Source: Spirometra erinaceieuropaei
Taxonomy: Eukaryota > Platyhelminthes > Cestoda > Diphyllobothriidea > Diphyllobothriidae
Length of the DNA: 64,000 nucleotides
Direction of reading: 5' to 3'
Assembly (NCBI GenBank): GCA_902702965.1
Contig: CACRXP010000019.1
Span: 964,378 to 1,028,377, forward strand
The notes under the pieces are model-generated. The model worked only from the letters and a program-made list of their open reading frames with translations, was not told the DNA's origin and made no database searches. A program made the position numbers and the translations under genes. Every line of letters starts with the position of its first letter. The stretch's first letter is position 1. This document shows positions 62,642-64,000 of this stretch, in pieces.

Positions 62642-64000
62642 CAGTAGATAGATAGATAGATAATTTTTATTAAAGACCCGTCGGGGTCCCATCAAAGCAA
62701 GTTAAAATAAATTTGCATGCGAGTTATAGACGAGGTAGGCCGAATCTTTACAAAATGCAATTCCTAGTTTCTAAATTAGAAGTCCATTGAGAAACATGAT
62801 GATTGAGGGGTGAAAAAAAACTCCTTACAAAAAGTTAAAAATGATTGGATTAATTTTACAGGAGAAAAAACCCATTTTTAAAAATAATAACAGAAAAAAA
62901 ACGAGCAGGACTGGCCTATAGGTGGCGGTATATAACGGAATGTTGTCGGTCATCGTCAGGGTATCAATAAATGTCCGCCTTGATGGGTACGAATGTGGGT
63001 CAGACAGGATTGGCTTGCAAATGGCATTGTATACGGGATTCACAATTGAGATCGTCTGGGCCTGATTGGTACGCCGCGTCAAAGAGGCCAGACGAGAGGA
63101 ACCGAGATGCGATCGACCACAGCACGCTTCGAGCTCAGCCGAGCAGTGAGGAAGGGAGGTACGACCGAACTACTAGTAAACAGTGAATACTGAGGGTTCC
63201 GCCGTGAGTGTCGACAGACCGCATGAGGTCGGAATGCGGGAGATGACATCAAAAACCGCGAAAATTGTCGCTATGGGGGGAAGGATAGCGATGGATTTAG
63301 AAACCAATTCAAAACAGGGGTTTCTAATGATTTAATTAAGAATTACCACTTAATCTACCACTAAATCCCAGGACGACCCTTCTCGAAGTCAAGAATCTGA
63401 GTGTTCGGAAATGAGACCGTTAACAATGCCTTTATGCTTTCCGGTGTAAGGTGTTTGAGAAATTTCGACTTGAATACCAGTAACTTAGGCGATAATCGAA
63501 TTTCAGGCGGAAGATTATTCCAAAGGAAGGCATATTTGGAAGCAAAGAAGAGGGAACGCTTAGATGTAGTACAAAGAGGCGGCGAAATCACCATGCAGGA
63601 GTTGCGCGTGGCATAAGACCGATCTCTTGGAGTGAGAGTGTCAATGTGCGGAAGACTGGAGCTAGAGTTGATGCGAAAAAGGAAGCAAAGGCCATCTTCG
63701 AGTCTTCTAACCCACAAAAACTTAATGTTCGCCAGCTTACATCTCTGAGTATAAGAAATACTGGACGAAGCTTGAGAGAACAGTTTCCGGGTGAAAACCC
63801 TGTGAACATTTTCGATTTTATTACGGTCGCAGGCGTTCATTAAACCGAAGAAAGGACAACAATATTCGAGGACTGGAAGAACAAACATTTGATAAAGTCT
63901 TAGCTTCATTTCCGGAAGGAAAAAATTATGCGATATGAATCCACATATCTGCGCGGTTTTGGCAGAGATTCTATCTGCATGAGGTGATAAAGCAAGTTTA
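62642..64000 (-). mobile_element. CR1/Jockey-type LINE, family 1, minus strand, partial at window edge
   Basis: C-terminal coding (63909-63361), a 3' UTR of about 700 bp and a 3' end GGGACCCCGACGGGTCTTTA then ATAAAAATTATCTATC with a (TCTA)n tail at 62642-62662. Continues upstream beyond 64000: 63910-64000 still reads as LINE coding on minus (ISPHADRISAKTAQICGFIS). Confidence 0.8.
63361..63909 (-). CDS. LINE family 1 RT C-terminal domain, open frame
   Basis: 183 codons open on minus: MKLRLYQMFVLPVLEYCCPF, FGLMNACDRNKIENVHRVFT, SSISYTQRCKLANIKFLWVR, INSSSSLPHIDTLTPRDRSY, YAFLWNNLPPEIRLSPKLLV, and the end FPNTQILDFEKGRPGI. All are hallmarks of the CR1-like C-terminus, including LEY, WNxLP and the short hydrophobic tail. 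The first Met is internal; the open frame upstream contains related residues across a likely frameshift. It is less decayed than the plus-strand copy at 53961-54470, hence younger. Confidence 0.8.
   Translation of the reverse strand: MKLRLYQMFVLPVLEYCCPFFGLMNACDRNKIENVHRVFTRKLFSQASSSISYTQRCKLANIKFLWVRRLEDGLCFLFRINSSSSLPHIDTLTPRDRSYATRNSCMVISPPLCTTSKRSLFFASKYAFLWNNLPPEIRLSPKLLVFKSKFLKHLTPESIKALLTVSFPNTQILDFEKGRPGI

Noticed and set aside
1..64000. Bacterial or viral genome segment
   Set aside because: No operons, ribosome-binding sites or structural genes; splice sites, SINEs, LINEs and PLEs indicate a nuclear animal genome.

Overview
This window is eukaryotic, repeat-dominated, mostly intergenic or intronic DNA with one internal assembly gap (680 N). 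No bacterial, viral or organellar gene layout is visible. The repertoire is Penelope-like retroelements (PLEs) with a GIY-YIG endonuclease and hammerhead-like motifs, CR1/Jockey-type LINEs, a tRNA-derived SINE, and large families of palindromic DNA elements. It fits a parasitic flatworm, most likely a tapeworm. That assignment is inferred from style and was not tested by a search.

Host coding signal is sparse and lies on the minus strand. The best case is a 183-bp exon (7978-8160) whose translation closely resembles the first EF-hand of calbindin-32/calretinin proteins, bounded by good splice sites. A 183-bp FN3-like exon (3112-3294) and a short EF-hand-like stretch (10454-10525) are weaker candidates.

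Layout. 1-1.1 kb: 3' part of a PLE. 3.3-13 kb: several ~1-kb near-palindromic DNA elements whose best copies end in CAGT...ACTG flanked by TA (Tc1/mariner-like MITEs), with the host exons between them. 12.9-13.6 kb: a perfect 369-bp inverted repeat. 14.9-22.9 kb: tRNA-derived SINEs, partly head to tail, around the gap. 22.9-24.9 kb: two decayed PLEs between 61-bp direct repeats. 28.9-29.5 kb: a foldback element carrying tRNA-like sequence, split by a small hammerhead-bearing insertion. 30.0-32.3 kb: the best-preserved PLE (RT + GIY-YIG, spoiled by two late TAG codons), inserted in another repeat. 32.3-41.3 kb: more palindromic elements and a minus-strand PLE. 42.8-48.3 kb: repeat and LINE fossils. 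51-64 kb: two long decayed LINEs in tandem, LINE 3' ends, opposed RT fragments, and a minus-strand LINE leaving the window.

The unifying theme is structured RNA and palindromes. At least five loci carry a hammerhead-like core with paired stems and a four-base self-complementary stem III (ACGT, AGCT, perhaps AATT). The ~1-kb elements, the tRNA-like foldbacks and the 369-bp inverted repeat would all give long hairpins if transcribed.
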